64,000 bases of DNA, from the NCBI RefSeq assembly GCF_011397115.1, contig NZ_AP022822.1, positions 1,555,501-1,619,500 on the forward strand, read 5' to 3'. The notes beneath the pieces were generated by a model. The model did not search any database. It saw nothing but the letters and a program-made list of their open reading frames with translations, and had not been told where the DNA came from. The stretch comes from Enterococcus saigonensis (GTDB lineage Bacteria; Bacillota; Bacilli; Lactobacillales; Enterococcaceae). Shown here piece by piece: positions 1 to 7,802 of the stretch (the stretch's first letter is position 1; every line of letters begins with the position of its first letter). The translations under genes were made by a program, and so were the position numbers.

Positions 1-335
1 TATTCATAGATTTTGATTTTTTCATTTAAAATTGTTAAAGCAGTTTCAATTTCATTTCTTTTAAGCTCTAATTCATTCTTCTGAAATTCAATAAATGCTT
101 TACATTCTGAAATATTGCCCTTATTGCAACAATCATAGTACTCCTTTAAAGAGTCGATAGGAGTTCCTACAGTGCGCATGGTTTTTACAAAGCTTATCCA
201 TTCTAAATCACTTTGCTTATATTTACGTAAGCCCCCTTTTGACCGATCAATCTTCGGAAGTATTGCGATTTTTTCGTAATATCTCAATGTTTCTTGCGGA
301 ACACCCACAGCTTTGCTTACTTCTGATATATTCAT
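1..335 (-). CDS. MerR-family transcriptional regulator (3' end outside window)
   Basis: The N-terminal winged-helix of a MerR regulator is clear: it begins MNISEVSKAVGVPQETLRYY, followed by the GGLRKY wing. A C-terminal dimerisation coiled coil with a Cys-containing stretch (YYDCCNKGNISECKAF) follows. The ATG is at 333-335; about 111 codons are visible and the C-terminus continues beyond base 1. The gene starts 25 bases after the MFS gene on the same strand, so the two are probably cotranscribed and the regulator may control the exporter. MerR proteins of this small type (AdhR/NmlR/BltR-like) activate promoters with a 19-bp spacer; several such promoters occur further along the window. Effector unknown. 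Confidence 0.9.
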   Translation of the reverse strand, partial: MNISEVSKAVGVPQETLRYYEKIAILPKIDRSKGGLRKYKQSDLEWISFVKTMRTVGTPIDSLKEYYDCCNKGNISECKAFIEFQKNELELKRNEIETALTILNEKIKIYE

Positions 336-360
336 AAGCAGGATCCCCTTAGAATTTTAT

Positions 361-1575
361 CTATTCTTCATTATTTAAAATATTTAATTCTCTATCTTTC
401 ATACTACTAATTGAAATAAAAACTAGTCCAACAATTGCAAATGCAAAAAGGATAATAGCCTCCGTATAAAAGACCCCTCTAATCGAACCAAAAATATTCA
501 GTCTTTCGATTATAGCAATACCGTATGGCGAAAAGGCAGAGCCTAAATTGAAGCCAACTAGCAGCAAGGAAGTAGCCAAGCCAGGGTTAATTGACGGTGA
601 ACTATTTACCTTATTAAAAAGATATGGAATAAAAGTTCTGAACGAAAATCCACACAGAATTGCACCTAGAGCTGTTACAAGCACGCTATTGGATAACCCC
701 ATAATCAGTAAGGCCAAACCCATAAATGAGAACGATACAGGAACAATATATTTTTTTAATAGGTTTAAAGTTTTTCCAAATAGAAAACCAGCAGACATCG
801 CACCAATACCTACTACAGATATAATGGTACTTCCATCTGTAGCGTCCCCATATCCCAAAGTAGACATTAAAGCAGTTGCTTTCACATTTGTACTCATATA
901 AATGTTCACACCGACAAACAACAAGGCAATATATCCAATGACACCTAGTAAACTTGTATTATTCTGATTTTCATTGATTTTCTGACCGGAAACACCTTTT
1001 TTATTTCGATTAATCCTTTCATCATAAGAAACATCTGGAACGAATAATGCAAATAGTAGTAACATAGGAAGGGCTAATGCATAAACCCAAAATGAAGCTT
1101 GCCAACCAAATCTCAACAATTGCCCTACTAAAAAAGTAATAGACATCCCGCCAATTCCTTCAAATGCACTTTGAAATCCAATTAGTTTTGCGCGCTCATT
1201 TCCTGAATAAAAATAGCTAATAAAGCCAACAATAAGCGAGTTGAACATACCGATTCCGAACCCAAAAATACATCGAGCTATAAAGATAACTGGGAAACTT
1301 TCAATTAAGGCTGGTGCTACACCAGCAAAAAATACCAATGCTAATCCTAGCAGAACTGTATTTTTATATCCCAAATGTTTTGCAATTGTATTGCTCAATA
1401 GAACAGACGGAATAATGAATAAAGCTGGTATCGTAACTAAATTTTCAATCATAGTCATTGGTACATCGGGAAAGCTTTTAGCAATTTCAGGAATGTTTCC
1501 CCCAATTGCTCCAACCGATACAACAATAAATGATATTGCAAGAATAGATACTTTTTTTAATGTTTCTTTTGACAT
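361..1575 (-). CDS. MFS transporter, drug/small-molecule efflux type
   Basis: A 404-residue polytopic membrane protein with about 12 hydrophobic segments, typical of the major facilitator superfamily. The loop after the second helix (LSNTIAKHLGYKNT) matches the MFS motif A position, and a charged cytoplasmic loop (near residue 200) separates the two six-helix halves. The longer open frame begins 36 bases upstream, but the ATG at 1575 is preferred because an AGAAAGG ribosome site sits just before it. It is followed by a MerR gene, an arrangement common for regulated multidrug exporters. The substrate cannot be read from the sequence. Confidence 0.85.
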   Translation of the reverse strand: MSKETLKKVSILAISFIVVSVGAIGGNIPEIAKSFPDVPMTMIENLVTIPALFIIPSVLLSNTIAKHLGYKNTVLLGLALVFFAGVAPALIESFPVIFIARCIFGFGIGMFNSLIVGFISYFYSGNERAKLIGFQSAFEGIGGMSITFLVGQLLRFGWQASFWVYALALPMLLLFALFVPDVSYDERINRNKKGVSGQKINENQNNTSLLGVIGYIALLFVGVNIYMSTNVKATALMSTLGYGDATDGSTIISVVGIGAMSAGFLFGKTLNLLKKYIVPVSFSFMGLALLIMGLSNSVLVTALGAILCGFSFRTFIPYLFNKVNSSPSINPGLATSLLLVGFNLGSAFSPYGIAIIERLNIFGSIRGVFYTEAIILFAFAIVGLVFISISSMKDRELNILNNEE

Positions 1576-1600
1576 CGAAAGACCCTTTCTTATATCTGAC

Positions 1601-1618
1601 TCCAAGGTCAAATCTTAT
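1601..1618 (-). promoter_or_regulatory. Possible incomplete MerR-type promoter before the MFS gene
   Basis: On the minus strand a TTGACC -35-like element runs into CTTGGAGTC, resembling the left half of the dyad seen at the MerR promoters elsewhere in the window. The right half (AGATATAAG) is degenerate and no -10 lies at the 19-bp distance. It may be a damaged or divergent operator. Confidence 0.3.
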
Positions 1619-1652
1619 TTTTGAAAATAAGGATGATTTTCTCATCCTTATC
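1619..1652 (-). terminator. Rho-independent terminator after bglA
   Basis: An inverted repeat (ATAAGGATGA/TCATCCTTAT) followed on the minus strand by a T-rich tract lies between the 6-phospho-beta-glucosidase stop and the MFS start. It ends the PTS-bglA transcript. Confidence 0.75.
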
Positions 1653-1670
1653 AACATTATCAGTATTTCA

Positions 1671-3095
1671 CTATAATAATTCTCCGTTACTTTCAATAAC
1701 TTTTTTATACCAATCAAATGACTTCTTTTTACTTCTCTTCAATGTACCGTTGCCCTCATCATCTTTATCAACATAAATGAAACCATAGCGTTTACTCATC
1801 TCACCTTTTGTAGCACTCAAGAGATCAATACATCCCCAAGTAGTGTAACCTAGTAAATCTACCCCATCTTCTTCAACAGCAACTTTAAAGGCTTCAATAT
1901 GTTTTCGAATATATTCGATACGATAATCATCATTTATTTTTCCATTTTGATCAGGAGTATCATATGCACCTAATCCATTTTCGACGATGAACAGAGGTTT
2001 TTGATAGCGATCATACAAAACATTTAGAGATGCTCTTAACCCCAAAGGATCAATTTGCCATCCAAAATCTGATGACTCTAAATAAGGATTTTTAATAGAC
2101 TTATAGATATTGGCTGCAGTTTCTTCATTCTCATCTGGATTAGCACTAACAACTCGTGAGGAATAATACGAGAAAGAAACAAAATCACAAGTATTTTCCT
2201 TTAATATCAAGGTATCCTCTGGTTCCATTTCAACTTTTATTCCATCTTTTTGAAGTTTTTTCAAGGCATAATTTGGATAGACTCCACGTGCCTGAACATC
2301 AATGAAAAAGTAGTTGTCGCGATCTTTTTGAATGGCAAGAAAATAATCTTCTGGTCGACAGGAATAAGGATAGTTGGTGCCGCCTGCCAACATACAACCA
2401 ATTTTATTTTCAGGATCAATTTCGTGAGCAATTTTGGTGACACTTGCACTCGCTACTAATTGGTGATGTGCAGCTTGATATTTTACCTGCTCTTCATTTT
2501 CACCGGTTTCAAAGTAAAGACCTGCAGCTAAAAAAGGTGCATGTTGTAGCATATTAATTTCATTGAATGTAAGCCAATACTTAACTAGACCTTTATAGCG
2601 TGTAAAAACTGATTTACAATAATTTGTATAAAAATCGATAACTTTACGATTACGCCATGATCCATAGTCTTTCACCAACCCCATGGGAATGTCGAAATGC
2701 GAAAGAGTTACTAAAGGTTCAATGTTGTATTTTTTACACTCTTTGAAAATCTTTTCATAAAATGCTAGGCCAGCTTCATTTGCTTCCTTTTCATCCCCAT
2801 TTGGAAATATTCGAGACCATGAAATGGACATTCGATACGTTTTAAAACCCATTTCAGCAAAAAGCCGGATATCCTCCAAATAATGATGGTACATGTCTAT
2901 CCCTTCTAGAGCTGGATAATGGTGCTCCTGATCCACCTCAAACATCTTCATTTTTCCAGTAAAGACTGCTCGTCTATCTTCTCCAGAAGGAATCAGGTCG
3001 ACATTTGCTAAACCTCGACCACCCAAATCATAGCCGCCTTCACACTGATTCGCAGCAGTAGCTCCTCCCCAGAGAAAATCTTTTCTTAAACTCAT
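1671..3095 (-). CDS. bglA: 6-phospho-beta-glucosidase, GH1
   Basis: A 474-residue glycoside hydrolase family 1 enzyme that hydrolyses phosphorylated beta-glucosides delivered by a PTS, releasing glucose 6-phosphate in the cytoplasm. The N-terminal GH1 signature (FLWGGATAANQCEGGY), the acid/base motif TFNEIN near residue 178 and the nucleophile motif FIVENGLG in the C-terminal third are all present. Length is normal for the family. The start (ATG 3095) has a GGAGGG ribosome site. It lies 18 bases after the beta-glucoside PTS gene and is clearly cotranscribed with it; the upstream LysR gene is the likely regulator. Cellobiose or aryl-beta-glucosides are likely substrates, by inference from the PTS partner. 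Confidence 0.95.
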   Translation of the reverse strand: MSLRKDFLWGGATAANQCEGGYDLGGRGLANVDLIPSGEDRRAVFTGKMKMFEVDQEHHYPALEGIDMYHHYLEDIRLFAEMGFKTYRMSISWSRIFPNGDEKEANEAGLAFYEKIFKECKKYNIEPLVTLSHFDIPMGLVKDYGSWRNRKVIDFYTNYCKSVFTRYKGLVKYWLTFNEINMLQHAPFLAAGLYFETGENEEQVKYQAAHHQLVASASVTKIAHEIDPENKIGCMLAGGTNYPYSCRPEDYFLAIQKDRDNYFFIDVQARGVYPNYALKKLQKDGIKVEMEPEDTLILKENTCDFVSFSYYSSRVVSANPDENEETAANIYKSIKNPYLESSDFGWQIDPLGLRASLNVLYDRYQKPLFIVENGLGAYDTPDQNGKINDDYRIEYIRKHIEAFKVAVEEDGVDLLGYTTWGCIDLLSATKGEMSKRYGFIYVDKDDEGNGTLKRSKKKSFDWYKKVIESNGELL

Positions 3096-3113
3096 ATTTT
3101 CCCTCCTAACTAA

Positions 3114-4994
3114 TTAAATTTCTGCAACTAATAACTCATCTTCGAATTGAATCGCATCATTTTTCTTGATTGAAATATCTGAGTAACTATTTGTATTAGT
3201 AACGACAACCGGCACGATCGTGGAATAGCCCGCTTTAGAAATTGCATCAATATCAAAAGTTACTAGCTTTTGTCCTTTTTTGACTTTGTCACCTTTCTTC
3301 ACAAAAGCTTCAAAATGCTCGCCATTTAAAGCTACAGTATCCATACCAACGTGAATCAGAACTTCCATCCCATTATTAGATACAACTCCAATAGCATGCT
3401 TTGTTGGGAATAAAGCAGAAATCTCACCCTCAAATGGAGCGACTACAATGCCATCTTCAGGATAAATTGCGACACCTTTACCTAAAGTTTCACTCGAAAA
3501 TGCCTCGTCTTCTACTTCTGATAGACTAACCACTTTGCCTTTTAGTGGGCTAAACATTACTTCTCCACCTAGCTTAATTTCCGAAACTTCCTCTAAGATT
3601 TCTTTCTCTACTTCGTCAGCAGTTTCGTCTTTGTTCTCAAATTTGAAGGACAAGACCCAAGTTAGAGCTGCTGTGACAACAATCGTGATAACTAATGCTA
3701 TCAAAATGTTATATAAGTGCCAGATATCCTCTCCGATGTAAAGCGGGATAGCCGGGATTCCTGAAGCACCAGTTGCGTAACGATATACATTAGTTAAGCC
3801 TGCATACAACCCACCACAAGCACTACCAATCATTGCACTGATCAAAGGATAACGTTTTGGCAAGTTGATACCGTACAATGCTGGCTCGGTAATGCCCATT
3901 AAAGCCGTAACACCCGTAGAAATAGCTACTGATTTTTCTGCGGTTTTTCGAGTTCTAAAGCCAACAACAAACGCTGCTACGCCTTGAGAGATATTAGATA
4001 TGATTGCTCCAGGCCCAACGATATTTTCTAGACCTGTTGTAGCTAGTTGCATCGTGCTGATTGGTCCCAAACTGTAATGGATCCCAAACATTACCATCAA
4101 TGGCCAGAAGGTTGCTACCATGAATACGACTGCCCAGTTTCCATAGCTTGCTAAAAATTCAAATCCCATTGCAATATAATCGCCTACGTAACCACCAATT
4201 GGTCCGAGAATAGTTAGTCCAATCGTACCAACAAAAAGGACTGTCAACATTGGAACAAAGATGATTTTGATTGCATCAGGAATAATTTTTTTCAAAAATC
4301 GTTCAACATATGATTGAAGGAAGACAATCATCAAAATTGGAATAACCGAAGAGCTATAATTTACAAGTCTCATAGGAACTCCAAAAATCGCTACTGGGTC
4401 ACCTTGGGAGACAAGTTGACTAAGGTTAGGATGTAATAAAACTCCCGCCAAAAACATGGCTAAAAATGGGCTAGCTTTTAATTTCTGAGCTGCTGTAGAG
4501 GCTAAGAAGAAGGGTAAGAAATAAAAAACTGCATCTGCCATAAAATTGACGATGAAATAGGTTTGTGACTCCCGTGAAATGAGGTTAAAAAGCAGCAACA
4601 GTGCTAGAAAGGCTTTAATCATTCCGGCTCCTGCAATTGCAGGGACGACTGGTGCAATTGTACTAGAAATAAAATCAATGAATTTACCGATAAAACTTTG
4701 CTGCTTATCCCCTTCATTTAGAGCGCTTTCATCTTCATCGGATAAATCAGACAATTTATCAATTTCTTCATAGACTTCTTCAACGTGTGTTCCAATTACA
4801 ACTTGAAATTGTCCCCCACTTTCGATGACATTAACAACCCCATTAATCTTTTTAACCTCTTCCTTGTCAACGATTTCATTATTTTTTAAAACAAACCGTA
4901 GACGTGTTTGACAATGAGTCATACTACTGATATTTTCTGTTCCACCAATACTGTCAAGAATCTCTTTTGATAGTTGTTCATACTTCTTTGACAT
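3114..4994 (-). CDS. bglP: Beta-glucoside-specific PTS transporter EIIBCA
   Basis: A 626-residue phosphotransferase permease in the order IIB-IIC-IIA. It imports and phosphorylates beta-glucosides. The IIB phosphocysteine is in SSMTHCQTRLRF (Cys28), the IIC membrane domain covers about residues 100-460, and the IIA histidine is in VLIHVGMDTV (about His548). The open frame extends 28 codons upstream, but the ATG at 4994 has an AGGGGG ribosome site and begins the conserved MSKKYEQLSKEIL sequence. It forms an operon with bglA. No BglG-type antiterminator gene or RAT sequence is seen; the LysR gene upstream is the apparent regulator. Confidence 0.94.
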   Translation of the reverse strand: MSKKYEQLSKEILDSIGGTENISSMTHCQTRLRFVLKNNEIVDKEEVKKINGVVNVIESGGQFQVVIGTHVEEVYEEIDKLSDLSDEDESALNEGDKQQSFIGKFIDFISSTIAPVVPAIAGAGMIKAFLALLLLFNLISRESQTYFIVNFMADAVFYFLPFFLASTAAQKLKASPFLAMFLAGVLLHPNLSQLVSQGDPVAIFGVPMRLVNYSSSVIPILMIVFLQSYVERFLKKIIPDAIKIIFVPMLTVLFVGTIGLTILGPIGGYVGDYIAMGFEFLASYGNWAVVFMVATFWPLMVMFGIHYSLGPISTMQLATTGLENIVGPGAIISNISQGVAAFVVGFRTRKTAEKSVAISTGVTALMGITEPALYGINLPKRYPLISAMIGSACGGLYAGLTNVYRYATGASGIPAIPLYIGEDIWHLYNILIALVITIVVTAALTWVLSFKFENKDETADEVEKEILEEVSEIKLGGEVMFSPLKGKVVSLSEVEDEAFSSETLGKGVAIYPEDGIVVAPFEGEISALFPTKHAIGVVSNNGMEVLIHVGMDTVALNGEHFEAFVKKGDKVKKGQKLVTFDIDAISKAGYSTIVPVVVTNTNSYSDISIKKNDAIQFEDELLVAEI

Positions 4995-5048
4995 GATATT
5001 TCCCCCTGAATGTAGAGTTAACTTTAGAGTTATGATAAAAAATGAATG

Positions 5049-5116
5049 CACAAAAAAACCACTTAACGATGTAATCAAGTACTTGTATTACTTGAATAAA
5101 TCTTAGCATCGTTAAG
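5049..5116 (-). terminator. Long nested hairpin with T-tract between LysR gene and bglP
   Basis: Outer arms CTTAACGATG (5107-5116 on the minus strand) and CATCGTTAAG (5062-5071) enclose a second inverted repeat (TCAAGTA/TACTTGA, 5075-5081 and 5089-5095). Seven T residues follow on the minus strand. It terminates the LysR transcript and could act as an attenuator ahead of the PTS gene. Confidence 0.7.
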
Positions 5117-5148
5117 AAGTTATGTAAAATACCTATTTTCTAGATAGG

Positions 5149-6033
5149 TTATGCCTCAAAAGCATCTCTAGCTAATTCAATAAATTTCTCTGCGACAGCA
5201 CTTAGCATCCTATTTCGTTTCCACGCAATTACGTATCCCGTTGTTAGTTCTGGAGCAAGCGGTCGAAAACAAAGAGCCTCAGTTTTTTTACTTTCGAAGA
5301 CTCCTTCCAAACAAAGTAAATAACCTAACTCCTTTTCTACTAAATTCATAACATTAAACATTAAATTAAATGTTGCAATTGTATTAGTTGTTTCTCCATC
5401 TTTCAGAGATAACCATCTATTGATTTCATTTTGAAGAACTGTTCTATTTGACTGCATAAGTGGTAACGTTGATAGATCTTCAGGTGTAATAAATTCTTTT
5501 TTTGCTAATTCAGAATCAGTTCTTGTCACAACCCCCCATCGCTCTTTTTGAGGCAATCGAATGAAATTGTAGTTTTCCACATTGACCGGCTCTAGTAGCA
5601 ATCCAAATTCGATAATCCCTCGATCAATCTTTTCTTTTATCTCATCTACAATTCCGCTATAAATATAGTATTCAACATTGGGATATTTTTTGTGGAATTC
5701 AAAAATTAAATCTGTCAATTCTTTTGAGGTTGCTGACTCTACACTTCCAAAAGGTAATAAGCCGCCGAACAGACCTGCTTCAGTTTCAAATTCTTTCTTA
5801 GTATTGTCTGCTATTGTGATGATTTCTTCAGCTCTAGCTTTCAAACGTACCCCAGCATCCGTCAGACTGATTTTAGATTTCCCTCTATGAAAGAGTGTGA
5901 CACCTAATTCATCCTCTAAATCTTTTAACTGACGACTTAATGTTGGTTGCGTAAGATTAAGTGACTTTGCGGCTTTAGAAATACTTTCTTCATTCACGAC
6001 AGCTAAAAAATAGTTCAGTACCCGTAACTCCAT
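5149..6033 (-). CDS. LysR-family transcriptional regulator
   Basis: A 294-residue LysR-type protein. The N-terminal helix-turn-helix is complete (ELRVLNYFLAVVNEES, then SLNLTQPTLSRQLKDLE), followed by a periplasmic-binding-protein-like effector domain. Start: a GTG at 6042 is in frame, but the ATG at 6033 fits the AGGTG ribosome site better and gives the usual LysR N-terminus. It lies directly upstream of the beta-glucoside PTS operon on the same strand, separated by a terminator-like hairpin, so control of that operon is likely but inferred. LysR regulators of PTS genes are less common than BglG antiterminators. Confidence 0.92.
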   Translation of the reverse strand: MELRVLNYFLAVVNEESISKAAKSLNLTQPTLSRQLKDLEDELGVTLFHRGKSKISLTDAGVRLKARAEEIITIADNTKKEFETEAGLFGGLLPFGSVESATSKELTDLIFEFHKKYPNVEYYIYSGIVDEIKEKIDRGIIEFGLLLEPVNVENYNFIRLPQKERWGVVTRTDSELAKKEFITPEDLSTLPLMQSNRTVLQNEINRWLSLKDGETTNTIATFNLMFNVMNLVEKELGYLLCLEGVFESKKTEALCFRPLAPELTTGYVIAWKRNRMLSAVAEKFIELARDAFEA

Positions 6034-6137
6034 ACATTTCACCTGCTTCTTTGATTATAGCTTTTTTACATTATATCAAAGTAAGGGCCATTCTTACACA
6101 AGTCCTTACACTGATAAAACAATCCCTATATGCAAAA

Positions 6138-6166
6138 TATCCCGAAAGTTTAAATGTCGGGATATA
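6138..6166 (-). terminator. Hairpin terminator after the gnd remnant
   Basis: The inverted repeat ATATCCCGA/TCGGGATAT has an 11-base loop and is followed on the minus strand by a short T-tract. It is presumably the original terminator of the 6-phosphogluconate dehydrogenase gene. Confidence 0.55.
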
Positions 6167-6198
6167 GAAAATCAGACAAAATTCTCTTAGTATGAATG

Positions 6199-6606
6199 CT
6201 ATTGCTCTTCATACCAAGGAAAATGGAATACTCCAGATTGATCATTTCGATGGTAAGTATGGGCTCCAAAATAATCTCTTTGTGCTTGAATTAAATTAGC
6301 AGGTAATATCTCACTACGATAAGAGTCATAATAAGAGATTGCTGCCATAAAACCTGGTACCGGAATACCAACTTTTGTCGCATAGCCAATTAAATCTCTT
6401 ACTGCTTCTTGATAATCCCTTGCAATTTTTTTAAAATAATCATCAAGTAAAAGGTTTTTCAACTTAGGTTTTTTATTAAATGCATCAGTAATATTCTGTA
6501 AAAAATCTGCACGAATAATGCAACCAGCCCGCCAAATTTGAGCTAACTCTCCATAATTCAAATTCCAATCATATCGGTCTGATGCTACTCGCATTTTTTC
6601 AAACCC
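6199..6606 (-). pseudogene. gnd: 6-phosphogluconate dehydrogenase, C-terminal fragment
   Basis: About 135 residues matching only the C-terminal end of decarboxylating 6-phosphogluconate dehydrogenase (normally about 470 residues). The helical-domain sequence WRAGCIIRADFLQNITDA, the YYDSYRS motif, LIQAQRDYFGAHTY and the terminal HFPWY tail are well preserved. The NADP-binding N-terminal domain and the catalytic lysine region are absent. Homology begins at GFEKMRVASD, immediately after and in frame with the stop codon of the upstream aldo/keto reductase. No ribosome site of its own is evident. It cannot be a functional dehydrogenase; it is a relic left by recombination or insertion of the reductase gene. 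A full gnd gene is presumably elsewhere. Confidence 0.9.
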
Positions 6607-7473
6607 TTATTTTTCAGTATCTTTCATCCGATTCATGAACCATTCAACCTGTTGGGGTGCGTCATGATCAAAAAATGCTGATTCTTTCATGTCTAATGCT
6701 TCAATTTTTTCAAAGTCTTTCTTTGATAATTCAAAATCAAAAATATCAATATTTTCTTTCATTCGCTCTGGACGAACAGATTTTGCCAAAGCAATAATTC
6801 CTCGTTGCATCAACCAGCGAAGGACAACCTGTCCAACACTCTTACCGTATTGTTGCCCAATTTCTGATAAAACTTGGTTAGTGAATAATTCATGATGTCC
6901 TTCTGCAAATGGTGCCCAAGCTTCAATTTGAACATCATATTTTTCATGCCACTTCTGATCTTCAACACGCTGATTCCATGGATTAACCTCGATTTGATTA
7001 ATCTGAGGTTTAACATCATTTAAACCTACAAATTCAATCATCTTTGCTGACTTAAAGTTTGAAATACCAATCGCACGTAGTTTACCTGATTTTTGGGCAG
7101 CAACCATTGCTCTCCATGCACCATAGACATCCCCATATGGTTGATGAATAAGATATAAATCTAAATAATCTAGGCCCATAACTCTAAGTGATTGTTCAAT
7201 AGTTTTCTCAGCTTTTTCCTCAGGAGCTTGTAAAATGAAAAGTTTTGAGGTAATAAATAAATCTTTACGAGTAACAAGACCTTCATCAATTGCTCTTTTA
7301 ATACCATCACCAGTTTCCTTTTCGTTTCCATAAATAGAAGCTGTATCGATTAAACGATACCCAATCTTGATTGCTTGGTATACAGCTTCAGCTGTTTGAT
7401 CCATTGGAATTTGATATACACCAAAACCAAGTTGTGGCATTTCTACACCATTATTAAGTTTAATTGTTTGCAT
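6607..7473 (-). CDS. Aldo/keto reductase, 2,5-diketo-gluconate reductase type
   Basis: A 288-residue NADPH-dependent aldo/keto reductase of the AKR5-like group. Conserved parts: the N-terminal NGVEMPQLGFGVYQ, the Asp/Tyr tetrad region IDTASIYGNEKETG, the lysine segment LFITSKLF, the histidine segment YLDLYLIHQP, and IGISNF. The C-terminal NADPH-binding part is AKSVRPERMKENIDIFDF. It reduces aldehydes and ketones; the natural substrate is unknown. The ATG at 7473 follows an AAGGAGG site. It is preceded by a MerR-type promoter with a 19-bp spacer, so induction by reactive carbonyl or a related stress is plausible. Its stop codon abuts the gnd remnant. Confidence 0.93.
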   Translation of the reverse strand: MQTIKLNNGVEMPQLGFGVYQIPMDQTAEAVYQAIKIGYRLIDTASIYGNEKETGDGIKRAIDEGLVTRKDLFITSKLFILQAPEEKAEKTIEQSLRVMGLDYLDLYLIHQPYGDVYGAWRAMVAAQKSGKLRAIGISNFKSAKMIEFVGLNDVKPQINQIEVNPWNQRVEDQKWHEKYDVQIEAWAPFAEGHHELFTNQVLSEIGQQYGKSVGQVVLRWLMQRGIIALAKSVRPERMKENIDIFDFELSKKDFEKIEALDMKESAFFDHDAPQQVEWFMNRMKDTEK

Positions 7474-7506
7474 GTTTTTTCCTCCTTAAAATTAAATACA
7501 TGATTC

Positions 7507-7537
7507 ATCCTAAACCTTGAAGTCCACTCTAAGTCAA
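7507..7537 (-). promoter_or_regulatory. MerR-type promoter/operator for aldo/keto reductase
   Basis: Minus strand: TTGACT (7532-7537), 19-bp spacer, TAGGAT (7507-7512). The spacer holds the imperfect dyad TAGAGT-GG-ACTTCA. The over-long spacer with a central dyad is the hallmark of MerR-activated promoters. Confidence 0.75.
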
Positions 7538-7651
7538 GAGGTATGTTCTTTCACTTTTTTTCCAGGGCTTCTATTCCCCATTCTTCGGTCACAATCTATT
7601 CAAACCTTTTCCGTTGACCTTTGACTATCTCCTCTCTTATATACATAAAGC

Positions 7652-7682
7652 ATGATAAACTATAGAGTTAACTCCAAAGCAA
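7652..7682 (-). promoter_or_regulatory. Orphan MerR-type promoter/operator
   Basis: Minus strand: TTGCTT (7677-7682), 19-bp spacer, TATCAT (7652-7657). The spacer dyad is TGGAGT-TA-ACTCTA with a perfect GAGTTAACTC core. No open frame follows before the next promoter at 7537. Confidence 0.65.
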
Positions 7683-7768
7683 GGAATTCATATTTTGAAA
7701 TATTAAATCAAGTAAATTATCTGTTATGAGTCATTTTTATGTGTTTTATCATAATATAAATTTATACT

Positions 7769-7801
7769 CAAAAAAGAGATAGCCTTAACTATCTCTTTTT
7801 T
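7769..7801. terminator. Bidirectional terminator
   Basis: A near-perfect palindrome, AAAAAAGAGATAG and CTATCTCTTTTTT around a 6-base loop, just after the stop of the second aldo/keto reductase. Confidence 0.85.
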
Positions 7802-7802
7802 G

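Larger units (their letters stand above)
7474..7802. other. Intergenic region with two MerR-type promoters and a terminator
   Basis: No gene is visible in these 329 bases. They hold the promoter for the downstream aldo/keto reductase, a second similar promoter about 145 bases further upstream with no gene of its own, and a bidirectional terminator at the far end. A GAGAGGAG ribosome-site-like stretch follows the second promoter but no start codon is placed after it. Confidence 0.6.

Noticed and set aside
548..901. ORFs antisense to the MFS and other long genes
   Set aside because: They lack ribosome sites and mirror the codon structure of strongly supported genes on the other strand.
5012..5030. 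TAGAGTTAACTTTAGAG before the PTS gene, resembling the MerR-class dyad
   Set aside because: No -35/-10 pair with a 19-bp spacer fits on either strand, and the gene already has a LysR regulator.
5049..5116. RAT antiterminator for a BglG-type protein
   Set aside because: The sequence does not match the conserved RAT core, and no BglG/LicT gene is present.
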